NCBI GenBank assembly: GCA_037974335.1 | Contig: CM075760.1 | Coordinates: 19,982,291 to 20,046,290 of the forward strand | Reading direction: 5' to 3' | Length of the DNA stretch: 64,000 nt | Origin: Prionace glauca | Lineage: Eukaryota; Chordata; Chondrichthyes; Carcharhiniformes; Carcharhinidae | Shown here: positions 20,867-31,712 of the stretch, one piece after another | Numbering within the stretch: position 1 is the stretch's first letter | How the letters are laid out: each line of letters begins with the position of its first letter | The notes under the pieces: model-generated | Databases searched by the model: none | What the model was told of the DNA's origin: nothing | Seen by the model: the letters and a program-made list of their open reading frames with translations, nothing else | Made by a program: the position numbers and the translations under genes

Positions 20867-21317
20867 CGGCTGGCTGACAAACTGGAAGCTTCCGTCTCCC
20901 AAATATCTAAGAGAAAAATGATTTCATGCATCATTTTCAGGTGTTCATTTGATTTGCTTTAAACGTCATGAATACTTTTTTTTTTCAAAACTTTAATGCA
21001 GTGGGAAACATCATTATTCATTTTGACAGGAGGAAACAGCAGAGACAATGTAATATCAATTACTGTGGGAAAAGATGGGCTTCTGGAGCCAGTCTAGTTG
21101 TTTCTCCAGATCTGCTTGCCCTGAGGTCATCACCCTGTTTCTGTAGTACCGTGGTTATCACAAGACCCAGATTAATTCTGTAAGTATCTGGGTAGAAATG
21201 GGAATGATGGGATGTGTACACGATCCGATTTCAGTTTCAGTTAGAAAAATCAAACCCATCACCTTAATTCTTGGGCAGGCAATACAGCCTCACTGTTTGT
21301 AATCCTGTTATTTATAT

Positions 21318-21440
21318 CATGATGTGGAGACGCCAGTGTTCGATTGAAGTGGGTACAGAACGCATTCTCACAACACCACGTTAAAGTAAAACAGAATTAT
21401 TTTGAATTACGAGCTTTTGGAGCGCTGCTCCTTCATCAGT
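21318..21440 (+). mobile_element. Penelope-like tail fragment
   Basis: CATGATGTGGAGACGCCAGT, the CTCACAACACCACGTTAAAG block and GGAGCGCTGCTCCTTCATCA. It is a different subfamily from the element at 11,409. Shared by 28,515-28,646 and 50,480-50,622. Confidence 0.7.
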
Positions 21441-21623
21441 TTAACTCGGCAGTCAGAAATTCACTGTGTGTGCGCGCTCTCAAAAGGGGCCACTTGTACA
21501 CACTGCTTTACGCCAGCAACTTGTTCAGTTGGTAATGTTTCTGTTCGTTGTTCTTTACAAAAACGACACAGGACACAGTCCTGCATTCAATCTGAACTGT
21601 GAGATCAAAACTCAAATCCATTT

Positions 21624-21705
21624 TGGCAGCGGTGGGATTCGAACCCACGCCTCCGAAGAGACTGGAGCCTTAATCCAGCGCCTTAGACCGCTCGGCCACG
21701 CTACC
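21624..21705 (-). tRNA. tRNA-Leu-AAG: tRNA-Leu(AAG), arm 1
   Basis: 82 nt class II tRNA. GGTAGCGTGGCCGAGCGG start, anticodon loop TTAAGGC between CTGGA and TCCAG (anticodon AAG), long variable arm, box B GGTTCGAATCC, acceptor GGTAGCG/CGCTGCC. Intact. Confidence 0.96.
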
Positions 21706-21799
21706 ACGTGAAACCCTGTCACAATAATGTTATTTGATGATAATGTTACTGAAATTCATTAAAAGCAATGGAACTTGGAAAGACCATCAGGAGGATTAA

Positions 21800-22634
21800 G
21801 CCTGCTCCTTCACTGATTCAGGTAAGTCTGAACTGAGGAACAAACAGAAATCATCTCACCTCAGAAACACAATGAGCTGCACACAGTAACATGCAGTGAA
21901 GGGCCGGCGTCATTTAAACTGTCCTTCAGCTCGTCTCTTCCCAATTTCTGCCAGAAATGACAAGAGAACCTCCTGTTGAATTTGCTCAGAGTCTGCACTT
22001 CAGGACACGAGGCGCAATTATATTTTATATGTTCATCCAGGTAACAACCCACATGTGTTTTCTGAGTTTGAATGGGAGCAATAAATTTTCAATTTCAGAT
22101 CAGTAATCCGAACAGCAGGGAAAGAGTCAAACTGTAACCACCAGACCAGCAGCTTACAGCGTGTTTTAGAATTTACTTTATCCACGCTGCTTTTGTTACT
22201 TTAATTTTCACACCAGACCACTTTCATCACAAACAGATTTCTCCCGCAAAATGGCAGCTTGTGATTCAACCATGATGTGTTCGGCCAATGAAAACATTCC
22301 ATGAACACTCCGACAGTTCGAAACTGAACACAAATATTTCTAAATGTTTTTCAATGCAGATGAGGGAACAGTTTCATTATTCAGTGTCAATATACAGGGT
22401 GAAATCTGACTCATTAGCACACAGATTTTCCATTGCAACATCTCAATCGTTAGTACTTTGCAGTCTATCACTGTCCTTCTCTTTCTGTGTTTGTTCTTGA
22501 ACTGTTCTACATGTGAAATTTCCAGCTCTGATGGAATCTTGCAAATCTCACTCGGCTGATTCTAATAGATCTGCTTTCGATCGGAGAGTCAATCACATCA
22601 TTATTAATGGTTTGCTGAGATCAAATAATCTTAT
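21800..22634. repeat. Module X and flank, arm 1
   Basis: Non-coding. The part at 21,830-22,130 recurs at 27,800-28,140, 47,466-47,820 and 49,830-50,130, and in a decayed form at 39,690-39,900. Between 22,130 and 22,634 it follows arm 3 (49,312-49,800) down to the LINE insertion point. Confidence 0.75.
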
Positions 22635-23146
22635 TTTCAAAGAACAAAGAACAACACAGCACGGGAAACAGGCCCTTCGGCCCAACGAGCCCGCGCCGCC
22701 GTCCCATGGTCAGTTACCTATTCATGATTTTAGTCTATGCCTAATGTGTGAGGATCAGGGAGGTCCAATATAGGGACAATTTGTTACCCAATCAATCAGC
22801 CTAAAAGCACATTTTTGGGATGTGGGAGGAAACCGGAGTACCCGGAGGAAACCCACGCAACCATAGGGAGAACGCGCAAACTCCCACGGACATAGGCCGA
22901 AATCCATGTGTCCGCACAGCAACAGAGATAGCCTCTGAGCTGTCATGATGCCCTCGAGATGGTCCAGTTTACGCACACCAACGACATGAAGCAGTAGGCA
23001 ACTCCCGAAGCAACATCCAAGAGCAGCCCACCACAACCTGCCGCCCGCATGCCCCTTGCTGGACTTAAATGCCTGTGGATAAAAAAATCATTATTAAAAA
23101 GACTCTATATCCCTGAGGCTAAAACTGAACCCCAAGCCTACAATGT

Positions 23147-24688
23147 TTAGTAAGGCCTGCTATATCCCCCTATATGTAGACCGCTCATGTGGCTGTCCAA
23201 GTGACTCTTGAACAACCCTAGCGTGCCTGCTTCCACCACCTTACTCGGCAGTGCATTCCACATCCCCACTACCCTTTGTGTGTAAAACTGCCCTCTAATA
23301 TTAGTCTTATATCTAGCCCCCCTCACCCTAAGCCCGTGACCCCTCGTTCTATCCATTTCTAATAGCGGAAAAAGCTTACCACCATTTACTCTATCTATCC
23401 CCTTCATAATCTTATAAACCTCTATTAGATCCCCCCTCAGCCGACGTCTCTCAAGGGAAAACAGCCGAAGTGCGTTCAATCTTTCCTCGTAAGACAGCCC
23501 TTCCATACCAGGCAACATCCTGGTAAATCTCCTCTGCATTCTCTCCAGGATCTCTACATCCTTCCGGTAGTACGGCGACCAGAACTGGACGCAGTACTCC
23601 AGGTGAGGCCTAACCAACGTTCTATACAACTGCAACATCAGACTCCTACTCTTATGTTCTATACCCCTTCCTATGAAGGCTAACATGCCATACGCTTTCC
23701 TCATCACATTCTGCACCTGCACCGACACCTTCAGGGACTTGTGTACCTGCACTCCCAGGTCTCTCTGCGTATCTATAGTCCGGATAATTCTACCTTTTAT
23801 CGTATAACTCCGCTCCACATTATTCCGGCCAAAGTGCATCACCTCGCATTTCTCTGGATTAAATTCCATTTGCCATCTATCTGCCCAATCTACCAGCCTG
23901 TCTATGTCCTGTTGCATTGCCAGGCACTGCTCCTCAGTGCCCGCCAATCCAACCATCTTAGTGTCATCAGCAAATTTGCTGATCACACCTCCTACCCCCT
24001 CTTCCAAGTCATTAATATATACCACAAATAGTAGAGATCCTAGTACCGAGCCCTGCGGCACCCCACTGGTGACAGACCTCCAATTGGAAAAGGAGCCTTC
24101 CACTACTACCCGCTGTCTCCTCCTCCCAAGCCATTTCTCCACCCATCTACATACCTGGCCTTGTATCCCATGAGCCTTCACCTTTTCTATCAGCCTACCG
24201 TGAGGGACCTTGTCAAACGCCTTACTGAAATCCATATAGACAACATCAACGGCTTGTCCTTCGTCAACCTTTTTTGTCACCTCTTCAAAAAATTCCAATA
24301 GGTTCGTAAGGCACGACCTCCCTGTAACGAAGCCGTGCTGCGTATCCCTGATCAGATTGCAGCGCTCCAGATGCTCATACATCCTATCCTTGAGGATCGT
24401 CTCCATTATCTTGCCTATAACTGAAGTCAAGCTCACTGGCCTATAGTTCACTGGGTTATCCCTCTGACCCTTCTTAAACAACGGTACTACATTTGCAATC
24501 CGCCAATCCTCTGGGACCTCACCTGTGTCCAAAGAAGAGACAAAGATTTGCGTCGGAGGCCCAGCAATTTCATTCCTCACCTCCCTTAGCAGCCTAGGAT
24601 AGATGCCATCAGGCCCCGGAGATTTATCCGTCTTTATACTGTCTAAAAGTCCCAACACCTCTTCCTTCGTGATGACTATTTCCCTCAA
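23147..24688 (-). CDS. CR1-type LINE ORF2, reverse transcriptase part
   Basis: 513 codons. RT motifs in order: [64 protein letters not shown] (catalytic site), then NPEKCEVMHFGR and the C-terminal thumb-like region with NALPSKVVEAG. It would copy the element's RNA at a nicked target in the nucleus. The reading frame begins with a non-ATG codon directly at the end of the endonuclease frame. The two frames differ by one base, so one small deletion near 24,686 splits an originally single ORF2. No other stop interrupts the RT. Confidence 0.92.
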   Translation of the reverse strand: MREIVITKEEVLGLLDSIKTDKSPGPDGIYPRLLREVRNEIAGPPTQIFVSSLDTGEVPEDWRIANVVPLFKKGQRDNPVNYRPVSLTSVIGKIMETILKDRMYEHLERCNLIRDTQHGFVTGRSCLTNLLEFFEEVTKKVDEGQAVDVVYMDFSKAFDKVPHGRLIEKVKAHGIQGQVCRWVEKWLGRRRQRVVVEGSFSNWRSVTSGVPQGSVLGSLLFVVYINDLEEGVGGVISKFADDTKMVGLAGTEEQCLAMQQDIDRLVDWADRWQMEFNPEKCEVMHFGRNNVERSYTIKGRIIRTIDTQRDLGVQVHKSLKVSVQVQNVMRKAYGMLAFIGRGIEHKSRSLMLQLYRTLVRPHLEYCVQFWSPYYRKDVEILERMQRRFTRMLPGMEGLSYEERLNALRLFSLERRRLRGDLIEVYKIMKGIDRVNGGKLFPLLEMDRTRGHGLRVRGARYKTNIRGQFYTQRVVGMWNALPSKVVEAGTLGLFKSHLDSHMSGLHIGGYSRPY

Positions 24689-26028
24689 CGATCCTCAAAC
24701 TTCTCAAGCACAGCAGCAGAGATCAGACCCCTCTCCTGTGTGAATACCGACGCAAAGTATTCATTCAAGATCTCCCCCATTCCCCCAGGCTCCAAGCATA
24801 GTTCCCCTCCTCTGTCCCTGAGAGGACCAATGTTCCCTCTAACCATCCTTTTGTTTCTAATATAGGAGTAAAATGCCTTAGGATTTTCCTTAATCCTACC
24901 CGCCAAAGCCATTTCGTGGCCCCTTTCTGCCTTTCTGATGCCCCTTTTAGGTTCTGTCCTACATTCTCTGTATTCTTCTAACGCTATCTCTGTCCTCAAA
25001 TGCCCAGATCTAGTGTACGCCTCCCTCTTTCTCCTGACCCGGTCCTCAATATCCCTAGTTACCCACGGCTCTCTAATCCTACCTTTCCCATCCTTCCTCT
25101 TGACCGGCACATGTCTTTCCTGTAAAGATTTTAGTTTTCCCTTGAGAGACTCCCACATACCCAGCGTCGACCTACCGTTAAACAGCGTACCCCAGTCCGT
25201 AACTTTAAGATCCTGCCTAATCCGGTTGTATCTAGCCCTCCCCCAGTTTAACACCCTCCCCTTAGGACAGGCTTCATCTTTATCCATTAATATCTTGAAC
25301 CAGACAGAGTTGTGGTCACTGTTAGCCACATGCTCTCCTACTTCAACGTCAACCACCTGCCCAGGCTCATTCCCCAGAACCAAGTCGGGTATAGCCCCCT
25401 CTCTGGTCGGTCTATCCACGTACTGCTCCAGGGATCCTTCCATTACACACTGTACAAATTCCTCCCCGTCAGCAGCCTCTGATCTCAGTACATTCCAATC
25501 TACCCCGGGGAGATTAAAATCTCCCACTACCACCATCCTATTCTTCCTGCACTTATCTAGAATGTCCCTGCTTATCCCTTCTTCCACAGCCCTCGGGCTG
25601 TTGGGCGGTCTGTAGTACACACCCAACATAGTAACATCTCCCTTCCTATTCCTCAACTCCACCCATAGCGACTCGATTCCTATATCCTCCGTACCTCCCT
25701 CCCTCTGCACTGCTACGATGCAATCCTTAACTAACAACGCCACTCCCCCACCTCTCAGCGACCCACCCCTATCTCGCCTGAAACACTTATACCCAAGAAC
25801 ATTCAACTGCCAGTCCTGCCCTCCCTTTAACCAAGTCTCTTTCACCGCCACCACTTCCAACTTCCTTTCGAACATTAATGCCTTCAGTTCATCTGTTTTG
25901 CCAGTCACACTCCTAGCATTGAAACACATGCACCGAAGACCCTCAGAAACAATCCGATCCTTCTTCCTACCCTCCGGGCTTACCCTATCCCCAATCCCAG
26001 TTCCGTCTACCTCCCCACCCCCCTCCAT
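24685..26028 (-). CDS. CR1-type LINE ORF2, endonuclease part
   Basis: 447 codons of the N-terminal apurinic-like endonuclease and linker. Visible motifs: FNARSV, VAVKETWLKGG (catalytic Glu), GVYYRPPNSP, VVGDFNLPGVDW (Asp and Asn), SDHNSVWF (catalytic Asp-His pair). The linker ends with KENPKAFYSYIRNKR before the frame break to the RT. Apart from that break the whole ORF2 is open, so this is a young copy. Confidence 0.92.
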   Translation of the reverse strand: MEGGGEVDGTGIGDRVSPEGRKKDRIVSEGLRCMCFNARSVTGKTDELKALMFERKLEVVAVKETWLKGGQDWQLNVLGYKCFRRDRGGSLRGGGVALLVKDCIVAVQREGGTEDIGIESLWVELRNRKGDVTMLGVYYRPPNSPRAVEEGISRDILDKCRKNRMVVVGDFNLPGVDWNVLRSEAADGEEFVQCVMEGSLEQYVDRPTREGAIPDLVLGNEPGQVVDVEVGEHVANSDHNSVWFKILMDKDEACPKGRVLNWGRARYNRIRQDLKVTDWGTLFNGRSTLGMWESLKGKLKSLQERHVPVKRKDGKGRIREPWVTRDIEDRVRRKREAYTRSGHLRTEIALEEYRECRTEPKRGIRKAERGHEMALAGRIKENPKAFYSYIRNKRMVRGNIGPLRDRGGELCLEPGGMGEILNEYFASVFTQERGLISAAVLEKFEDR

Positions 26029-26277
26029 AGTAGTTTAAACCCTGCCGAAATACTCCAGCTAACCTTCCAGCTAAGATATGCATGCCCTTCCCAGTTAACT
26101 GTACCCCATCCCTCTTGTATATTTGCCGTTCTTTCATAAAGACTTCCCAGTGGTCTACGAATATAAAACCCTCTGCCCTACACCAATCCTTCAACCACGC
26201 ATTTAGTTGGATTATTTCATTATTTCTAGCCCTGCTAGCCCCAGGCACCGGCAGCAGCCCAGAGAACGCCCAGAGAA
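25985..26277 (-). CDS. CR1-type LINE ORF1 C-terminal esterase remnant
   Basis: Open to the truncated 5' end of the element. Residues LWAFSGLLPVPGASRARNNE, then DWCRAEGFIFVDHW and YKRDGVQLTGKGM, match the SGNH-esterase-like end of CR1 ORF1. The usual catalytic DGVHL motif reads DGVQL here, so the His is lost. The 3' end overlaps the start of ORF2 by 44 bases. Confidence 0.75.
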
Positions 26278-26299
26278 TTTCCTCGGCGGGAATTGAAAC

Positions 26300-26917
26300 T
26301 ACGCATCACTGGGGAAGTGCTGAACACAAACCACTGGACGACCAGTGAACATCGCTCGACAATCACCAGGCAAGACTGTTCCCTTCCTGTTGGCGAACGC
26401 TTCAGTGGTCACGGGCATTCAGCCTCTGACCTTCGCATAAGCATTCTCCAAGGCGGCCTTCACGACTCACGACTGCGCAGAGTCGCTGAGCAGAGACTGA
26501 CAGCCAAGTTCCGCACACATGAGGACGGTCTCATCAGGGATCTTGGGTTCATGTCGCACTATCTGTAACCCCCGTGACTTGCTTGGGTTTGCAAAACCTC
26601 ACTCACTGTGCTGTCTGGAGACAATATACATCTCTTTAACCTGTGATCAGTGCTCCTTCCACTCACATTGTCAGCCACTTCAGGTCTTGAACAGCAGGTT
26701 AGGTGTAAGGATTCGCATTCTAATCAGTAATCTCTAAACTGTCTGTGCTTTATATGCTCTGTCTGAGGCCAGAACTCTCCATTCACCTGACGAAGAGGCA
26801 GTCCCCTCGAAAGCTTGTGAGTATATTATCAAATAAATCGGTTGGACTAAAACCTGGTGTTGTCAGACTTTTTACTGTGTTTACGCCAGTCCAACGCCGG
26901 CATACCCACATCATGAC
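26300..26917 (+). mobile_element. Penelope-like element 3' part, arm 1
   Basis: 26,339-26,568 encodes the end of a GIY-YIG-like domain (VGERFSGHGHSASDLRISIL, then RDLGFMSHYL). It is followed by a non-coding tail with GACGAAGAGGCAGTCCCC, GAAAGCTTGTGAG and CCGGCATACCCACATCATG. Present in arm 3 at 48,668-49,262 reversed, so older than the duplication. Incomplete copy. Confidence 0.75.
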
Positions 26918-26939
26918 TATTATCCGAAAAGGCAGGGAT

Positions 26940-27640
26940 GAAGATGTCTTTACATAGATGGGTCACTGGGTGACGCAGTGGCTCTTTCACTGAACAGCCT
27001 TTAGTTCAACCACATTCCACACATAACAGCGGGAACATGCCTGTCTGGGAAAGGGGGCAGCCCTATAATAGGGAAAATGGAGCCCAGTGGATGGGTTTTT
27101 GAGAGCGGAATTAAGCCAAGGCAGAGGCAGTTATTTTTTTATTTAAAATTTATTTAAAAAATTCAGACAATATTTTACAATAAATTTTTTTTAAGTTAGA
27201 AAAGTGAACATAACGATCGAGCTTCACATTGAGAACAGAACAAATGCACAGGGAATCCGTCAATATTTGTACATCTGTTACATACACCACAAAGAGAATA
27301 CAGACCTTAATAGAAAGATGAATTAACAGATGTGAATAAGGAATGAGAAAAGTTTCTTATGTATACATGAAATTTAAACTACGGGAAAACTATTAACCAC
27401 AGTTGCATTGTAACAAAAAAAAAGTCTCGTATTTTTCACACTGGAAACTGATATAACGTCTACGATTATCTCAGTTACAGATTCAGAATGATAAAATGAG
27501 GGAATAGAATAACCGAGAGCAGATATTGCATTTGAGTCACAGAGAGATCTTGATAATCAGCCCAGAGTCAAAAAATTTAACCCATCACTTGATCTGTAAA
27601 ATAAAGACACAACAATGAAGCAGATGTTCCTGATGTGGGA
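26940..27640 (-). repeat. Module Y, inner end of arm 1
   Basis: Reverse complement of 48,020-48,665 and of 1-605. AT-rich and non-coding, with a tRNA-like remnant near 26,955-27,020. Confidence 0.8.
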
Positions 27641-28257
27641 CATTAATATTGGAGTTTTTATTCATGGAATGTTGTCATTGGCTGAACACACCATGGTTGA
27701 ATAAGAATCTGTCATTTTGCAGGAGAAAGCTATTTCTGTAAAAGTGGCCTGGTATGAAAACTAAAGTAACAAATACAGCGCGGATAAAGTAAATTCTAAA
27801 ACATGCTGTTGGGTAAGCTGGTGATTAGAGTTTGTATTTTTCGCTGCTGTTTAGATTTCAGGTCTGAAATTGAAGATTTATTGCTCTCATCCAAACTCTG
27901 AAAACAAATGTGAGATATTGCCTGGATGAACATATAAAACATAATTTTGCCTCGAGTCCTGGAGTGCAGACACTGAGCAAATTCAACTGGAGGTTCTCTT
28001 GTCATTTCTGGCAGGAAATTGGGAAGAGACGAGCTTAAGGACAGTTTAAATGATGCCGGCCCTTCACTGCATGTTACTGTGTGCAGCTCATTGTGTTTCT
28101 GAGGTGAGATGATTTCTGTTTGTTCCTCAGTTCAGACTTACCTGAATCAGTGAAGGAGCAGGCTCAATCCTCCTGATGGCCGTTCCAAGTTTCATTGCTT
28201 TTAATGAATTTCAGTAACGTTATCATCAAATAACATTATTGTGACAGGGTTTCACGT

Positions 28258-28339
28258 GGTAGCGTGGCCGAGCGGTCTAAGGCGCTGGATTAAGGCTCCA
28301 GTCTCTTCGGAGGCGTGGGTTCGAATCCCACCGCTGCCA
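28258..28339 (+). tRNA. tRNA-Leu-AAG: tRNA-Leu(AAG), copy 2
   Basis: 82 nt, identical in all readable motifs to 21,624-21,705: anticodon loop TTAAGGC, box B GGTTCGAATCC, TTTT about 14 bases downstream. Intact. Confidence 0.96.
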
Positions 28340-28514
28340 AAATGGATTTGAGTTTTGGTCTCACAGTTCAGATTGAATGCAGGAATGTGTCCTGTGTCGT
28401 TTTCGTCAAGAACAACGAAAAGAATCATTGCCAGCTGAACAATTTGCTGGAGTAAAGCAGTGTGTGCAAGTGGCCCCTTTCGAGAGCACTCACACACAGT
28501 GAATTTCTGACTGC

Positions 28515-28646
28515 CGAGTTAAACTGATGAAGGAGCAGCGCTCCAAAAGCTCGTAATTCAAAATAATTCTGTTTTACTTTAACGTGGTGTTGTGAGAATG
28601 CGTTCTGCACCCACTTCAATCCAACACTGGCGTCTCCACATCATGA
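28515..28646 (-). mobile_element. Penelope-like tail fragment, copy 2
   Basis: Same insertion as 21,318-21,440, reversed: ends with GGCGTCTCCACATCATG. Shared by descent. Confidence 0.7.
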
Positions 28647-29117
28647 TATAAATAACAGGATTACAAACAGTGAGACTGTATTGCCTGCCCAAGAATTAAG
28701 GTGATGGGCTTGATTTTTCTAACTGAAACTGAAATCGGATCGTGTACACATCCCATCATTCCCATTTCTACCCAGATACTTACAGAATTAATCTGGGTCT
28801 TGTGATAACCACGGTACTACAGAAACAGGGTGATGACCTCAGGGCAAGCAGATCTGGAGAAACAACTAGCCTGGCTTCAGAAGCCCATCTTTTTCCCACA
28901 GTAATTGATATTACAGTGTCTCTGATGTTTCCTCCTGTCAAAATGAATAATGATGTTTCCCACTGCATTAAAGTTTTGAAAAAAAAGGTATTCATGACGT
29001 TTAAAGCAAATCAAATGAACACCTGAAAATGATGCATTAACGAATAGGCAGAAATCATTTTTCTCTTAGATATTTGGGAGACGGAAGCTTCCAGTCTGCT
29101 AGCTAGCCAACCAGCCG

Positions 29118-29190
29118 GCCGAAATAGCTCAGTTGGGAGAGCGTTAGACTGAAGATCGAAAGGTCCCTGGTTCGATCCCGGGTTTCGGCA
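29118..29190 (+). tRNA. tRNA-Phe-GAA: tRNA-Phe(GAA), copy 2
   Basis: 73 nt. Matches the arm copies but has TCGAA instead of TCTAA on the 3' side of the anticodon stem (one mismatch). Box B GGTTCGATCCC intact. Probably functional. Confidence 0.9.
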
Positions 29191-29577
29191 GGATTCCGTT
29201 GCTGGTTTTCTGTGCTCTCTGATAAACAGTCCTGCATTTTGTCTCGCACTGTTTTCAAACATCAATTAACACAAACTGCAACAGACTAAATACCCACCGC
29301 AATTTCCACCCTGCCAGGTGTTGTTCTATTTCCTCCTTGTTGGATTTCGCTTTTTAAAAAACTTCCTCTATTTCTAAACATTCCCAATGTTAATGAAAGG
29401 TGATGGAGGTGAAGGTTTATCTTTGTTTCCTGATGCACACATGCCATGTAACGTCCTGAGTTTTTCCAACCTCATCACATTTCAATGCAGATGTCAGGTC
29501 CGCTTTTACATGACAGTGAAAATATATTTAGTTGACCTGCTGTTTCATCCAAAACAATGTATATTTGCATTACCTCT

Positions 29578-29877
29578 TTCGATTCCTCCAGAAGGAGGCC
29601 ATTCAGCCCATCGAGTCCGCAGCCACAACAATCCCACCCACGCCCTATTCCCTGTAAACCCACATATTTACCCTCCTGATCCCTGTGACACTAGGATCAA
29701 TTTAGCATGGCCAATCAAACTAAAACACACTTCTTTGAATCAGACACCGGAACACCCGGAGGAAACCCACGGAGGCACGGGGAGAACGTGCAAACTCCGC
29801 ACAGACGTTGACCCGAGGACCTGAGTCCCTGGCGCTGTGAGGCAGCAGTGCTAATCACTGTGCTACCGCGCTGTCCT
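29578..29877 (-). mobile_element. tRNA-headed SINE, copy 2
   Basis: Reverse of 20,121-20,415 with small differences. Same insertion inherited by duplication. Confidence 0.85.
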
Positions 29878-30469
29878 TTCTACTGCATTCAATGTCACTG
29901 CAATTCACTCCATTCAAAGTATTAGCATCAATCTGTGATAAACCATCCTGTGGTAATTCTGCTGAATAACATTAAATTATCAGCGTTAATGGACCATCCA
30001 ACATTGGACACCATTGATTTTAAATTTGCTGCTTTTCTGGATGAACTCCAGCTCTCCATTCCTCCCGCAATGTCACCGCTCAAACTGAGTCTTTCTCCTT
30101 CCCACATTGTTAAACTCACACTTACTGGTTTCTGAGTGAAAACTGCCGCCATTTCACAGGGGGTGGGAGAGTTTACTATTTCATTCAATTCAAAGTTTTC
30201 TTGTCATGGAAGCAGAGATTTGGACCGAGATCTGCAGATATTTGTGTCAGTAGAAACAATAAATCTTCCCCCATTAACAGCTAGATTTTAACCGCATCAG
30301 CATTTCGTACCATCAGCCCTTTCTCGCCTATCGCTCTCTTAATTTCTTTTTGATTCTTCACATGTGACTTTTCCAATTCAGATACAAACAAAGAAATCTC
30401 CCTAATATTGATTCTGACAGTTGCAGACTGAGAAGTAACGCAGGATTGTTGTACAGCAATAAATCTACA

Positions 30470-30541
30470 TTCCCTGAGCGGGAGCCGAACCCAGGTTGTA
30501 GTACTGAGAGCGCCGAATCTTAACCACTAGGCCACCAGGGA
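30470..30541 (-). pseudogene. Decayed tRNA-Glu, copy 2
   Basis: Partner of 19,453 and 52,432. The anticodon loop still reads CTC, but the 3' side of the anticodon stem (AGTACT..) and the T-stem no longer pair. More decayed than either arm copy. Confidence 0.8.
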
Positions 30542-30879
30542 AGCTGATACAATTTATTTAAAATGTTGATTTATCCATGAATTTTTATTGTATTTCGGAC
30601 TTTTTATTCACCAAATGCAAGTTTATCCTTCACATTTTATCCTTCACAAAGACCTTGTCTTTGTCAAAACTGAGTATGTCATGTTTCTATTTAGATGAGA
30701 AAACACCACGCTGGTTAGTAATATACTGTATACACTCTCTCAGTAATGACTGAACTGGACCCAGTTTGCATTCATATTAGTACAGGTGCTTTATCGATAT
30801 CTGGTGCATTCGGCTCTGTCTCTGTATTACTGCACAAAACCCATCCCTCATTTATATTACGACAGATCATATTAGTTGG

Positions 30880-31055
30880 ATTGGCCATGCAAAATTGCCC
30901 GTTATTTTCCCGTTGAATATGTGGATTAGCCATGGAAAATGTGTGGGGCTAATGGGGATAGGGCAGCGGGGAGGACCTGGGTGGGATGCAGACTCGATGG
31001 GCCAAGATAACCTTTCTTCTGAACTGTAGGAATTTTATGGTTCTATGTCTAAGAA
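30880..31055 (+). mobile_element. SINE/LINE tail fragment, copy 2
   Basis: Reverse of 18,938-19,110 (TTGGATTGGCCATGCAAAAT, then AACTGTAGGAATTTTATGG). Confidence 0.7.
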
Positions 31056-31625
31056 ATATCATAGACACTTGCGTGCTTATTTATTTTAAATAATCTACTT
31101 TCAAATAACCCATTTTGGAGAAATGATCTCTTTTAGCAATTCCCCTTCAGTTTTCCCAGTGATAACCTTCACCCCCATCTCTGCCTTCCATGAGTGCATG
31201 GAAACAACAAACAGTTCATGTGTTTCAACTGAAGAACATTTAATATGTAAGTATTTATTGACAACCATTCTGTTGTGTGTTCTTGCATACAAAATGATTT
31301 CAGCCTCACTATTTTGGTCCCGCTGTTGACTTATCTGTCTTTAGAGATCTGTTGGAAAACGGATAGGCTGACAATGTGTGACAGCAATACTCACAACGGT
31401 TTCAACTCTCTTCAGTTCAGCAACACACTGTTCATCAATGTTCTTTTTTTTGCCAAGGTGCATGAACCAAAATGTTTGCCTTCATTCGGATTTTTTAACA
31501 TGCATAAAAAGGACAATAACCATGTAATTTACAAGAAAAGATGAAGTCATCTTGTTTGTTCAGAGACTGTGATTCATGTCCCTCAGCACACGGTTTAATT
31601 GTTCCAATGGGGACATTAGAAGATT

Positions 31626-31634
31626 TATAAATAG
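31626..31634 (+). promoter_or_regulatory. TATA box of receptor, copy 2
   Basis: TATAAATAG, 78 nt between its last base and the ATG at 31,713, as in the other copies. Confidence 0.55.
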
Positions 31635-31712
31635 GAATTTTCACTGTCTGTGCAATATTGTTTAACTGGGAGTGGTCTCTAGTACAGTCAGCGATCATTG
31701 AATTTCAGAGCC

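Larger units (their letters stand above)
22639..26277 (-). mobile_element. CR1-type LINE, long arm 1-specific copy
   Basis: 3,639 bases. It reads on the minus strand as the end of ORF1, ORF2 endonuclease, ORF2 reverse transcriptase, and a 3' UTR of about 500 bases ending GTTCTTTGTTCTTTG. It is 5' truncated inside ORF1. A short direct repeat TTTC flanks it (22,635-22,638 and 26,278-26,281). Arm 3 has the unfilled site near 49,308-49,316. The 3' UTR holds a CCGGAGTACCCGGAGGAAAC block also used by the SINEs. Confidence 0.93.
7820..28140. repeat. Arm 1 of the large inverted duplication
   Basis: Every landmark from the tRNA-Arg relic to module X is met again in reverse order on the opposite strand at 47,466-63,552. 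From the Lys relic (13,993) to the Glu-like tRNA (19,453), the sum of paired coordinates stays at 71,955-71,956, so there is almost no net length change over 5.5 kb. This means the duplication is recent or the arms are kept alike by gene conversion. Arm 1 alone carries a 3.6-kb LINE (22,639) and a 0.5-kb Penelope-like element (11,409). Confidence 0.95.

Noticed and set aside
24938-25615. 225-codon ORF on the plus strand within the LINE
   Set aside because: Antisense of the endonuclease ORF. No domain of its own.
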